NCBI RefSeq assembly: GCF_001189915.1
Contig: NZ_LFLS01000029.1
Location: forward strand, 1 to 64,000
Source of the DNA: Herbaspirillum autotrophicum
GTDB lineage: Bacteria; Pseudomonadota; Gammaproteobacteria; Burkholderiales; Burkholderiaceae_D
Length of the DNA: 64,000 bases
Direction of reading: 5' to 3'
The notes beneath the pieces are model-generated. The model saw nothing but the letters and a program-made list of their open reading frames with translations. It was not told where the DNA came from and did not search any database. Made by a program: the position numbers and the translations under genes. Of this stretch, positions 63,870-64,000 are shown piece by piece. Within the stretch, counting starts at the first letter, position 1, and each line of letters begins with the position of its first letter.

Positions 63870-64000
63870 ATGAATGCCGATGCAGCAAAGGAATGCGCTG
63901 TTGCAGCGGTTTTCGGGACGGGTTTTGCGCGACTGTTGCGGGCAGTATTCAGCTGTGGAAAGTCATCCTGTCAAGAGGCGCGCAGAGGCTTTATTCCGCT
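63870..64000 (+). CDS. Partial open frame at window edge
   Basis: An ATG 2 bases after the bioC stop opens a frame (MNADAAKECAVAAVFGTGFA) that runs to the window edge without a stop for 43 codons. Close spacing suggests a co-transcribed gene, but too little is present to identify it, and I see no strong ribosome site. Confidence 0.3.
   Translation, partial: MNADAAKECAVAAVFGTGFARLLRAVFSCGKSSCQEARRGFIP

Overview
The window looks like chromosomal DNA of a betaproteobacterium of the order Burkholderiales, most likely near Oxalobacteraceae (Herminiimonas, Collimonas or Herbaspirillum type). This placement is inferred from gene content and order (mrcA divergent from pilMNOPQ-aroK-aroB-dgt, a PhaM-like granule protein, GcvA-type LysR and FCD-type GntR regulators) and from moderately high GC with pervasive ATGA-overlap operons. 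No phylogenetic computation was possible. I see no insertion sequence, prophage, CRISPR array or rRNA.

Region 1 (1-12.1 kb) is a purine/nucleoside uptake and breakdown cluster. It holds a BMP-type nucleoside ABC transporter (permease cut by the window edge, double ATPase), a second ABC transporter with a THI5/NMT1-like binding protein, a Tsx-like outer-membrane nucleoside channel, PuuE-type allantoinase, an allantoin/hydantoin racemase, an NCS1 permease, an FCD-GntR regulator and an adenine deaminase. A 13-base element containing TGTCGACA occurs both in the tsx control region and just upstream of the regulator gene, so it is a candidate regulon operator.

Region 2 (12.3-17.8 kb) has a lipoprotein, a polar amino-acid type ABC transporter led by its own GntR regulator (with a TTGTATACAA palindrome upstream), and a cytosolic 5'-nucleotidase. 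Region 3 (18.1-22.6 kb) is a complete L-threonate catabolic operon: FadR-type regulator, ltnD, otnK, otnC, otnI. Region 4 (22.7-32.2 kb) is a sensory and accessory stretch: a 51-residue zinc-ribbon protein, a PAS-GGDEF diguanylate cyclase tightly followed by a nucleoside 2-deoxyribosyltransferase-like gene, two chemoreceptors flanking a RidA/LysR divergent pair, and tRNA-Phe.

Region 5 (32.2-50.2 kb) is mostly core: an FAD monooxygenase, a DsbC-type protein, pth, tex, a DUF5610-like protein, dgt, an in-frame aroK-aroB fusion, pilQPONM, mrcA and queC. Region 6 (50.2-64 kb) has two DUF3108 paralogues, a Leu/Ile/Val-type binding protein, a PhaM-like protein, a ferritin-like protein, rfaE2, a copper chaperone, a DUF2946 protein carrying a C10 tract, and a COG2984/4120/1101 ABC operon with duplicated binding proteins and an intra-operon terminator. 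It ends with a TonB-like protein, trmL, comF and bioC.
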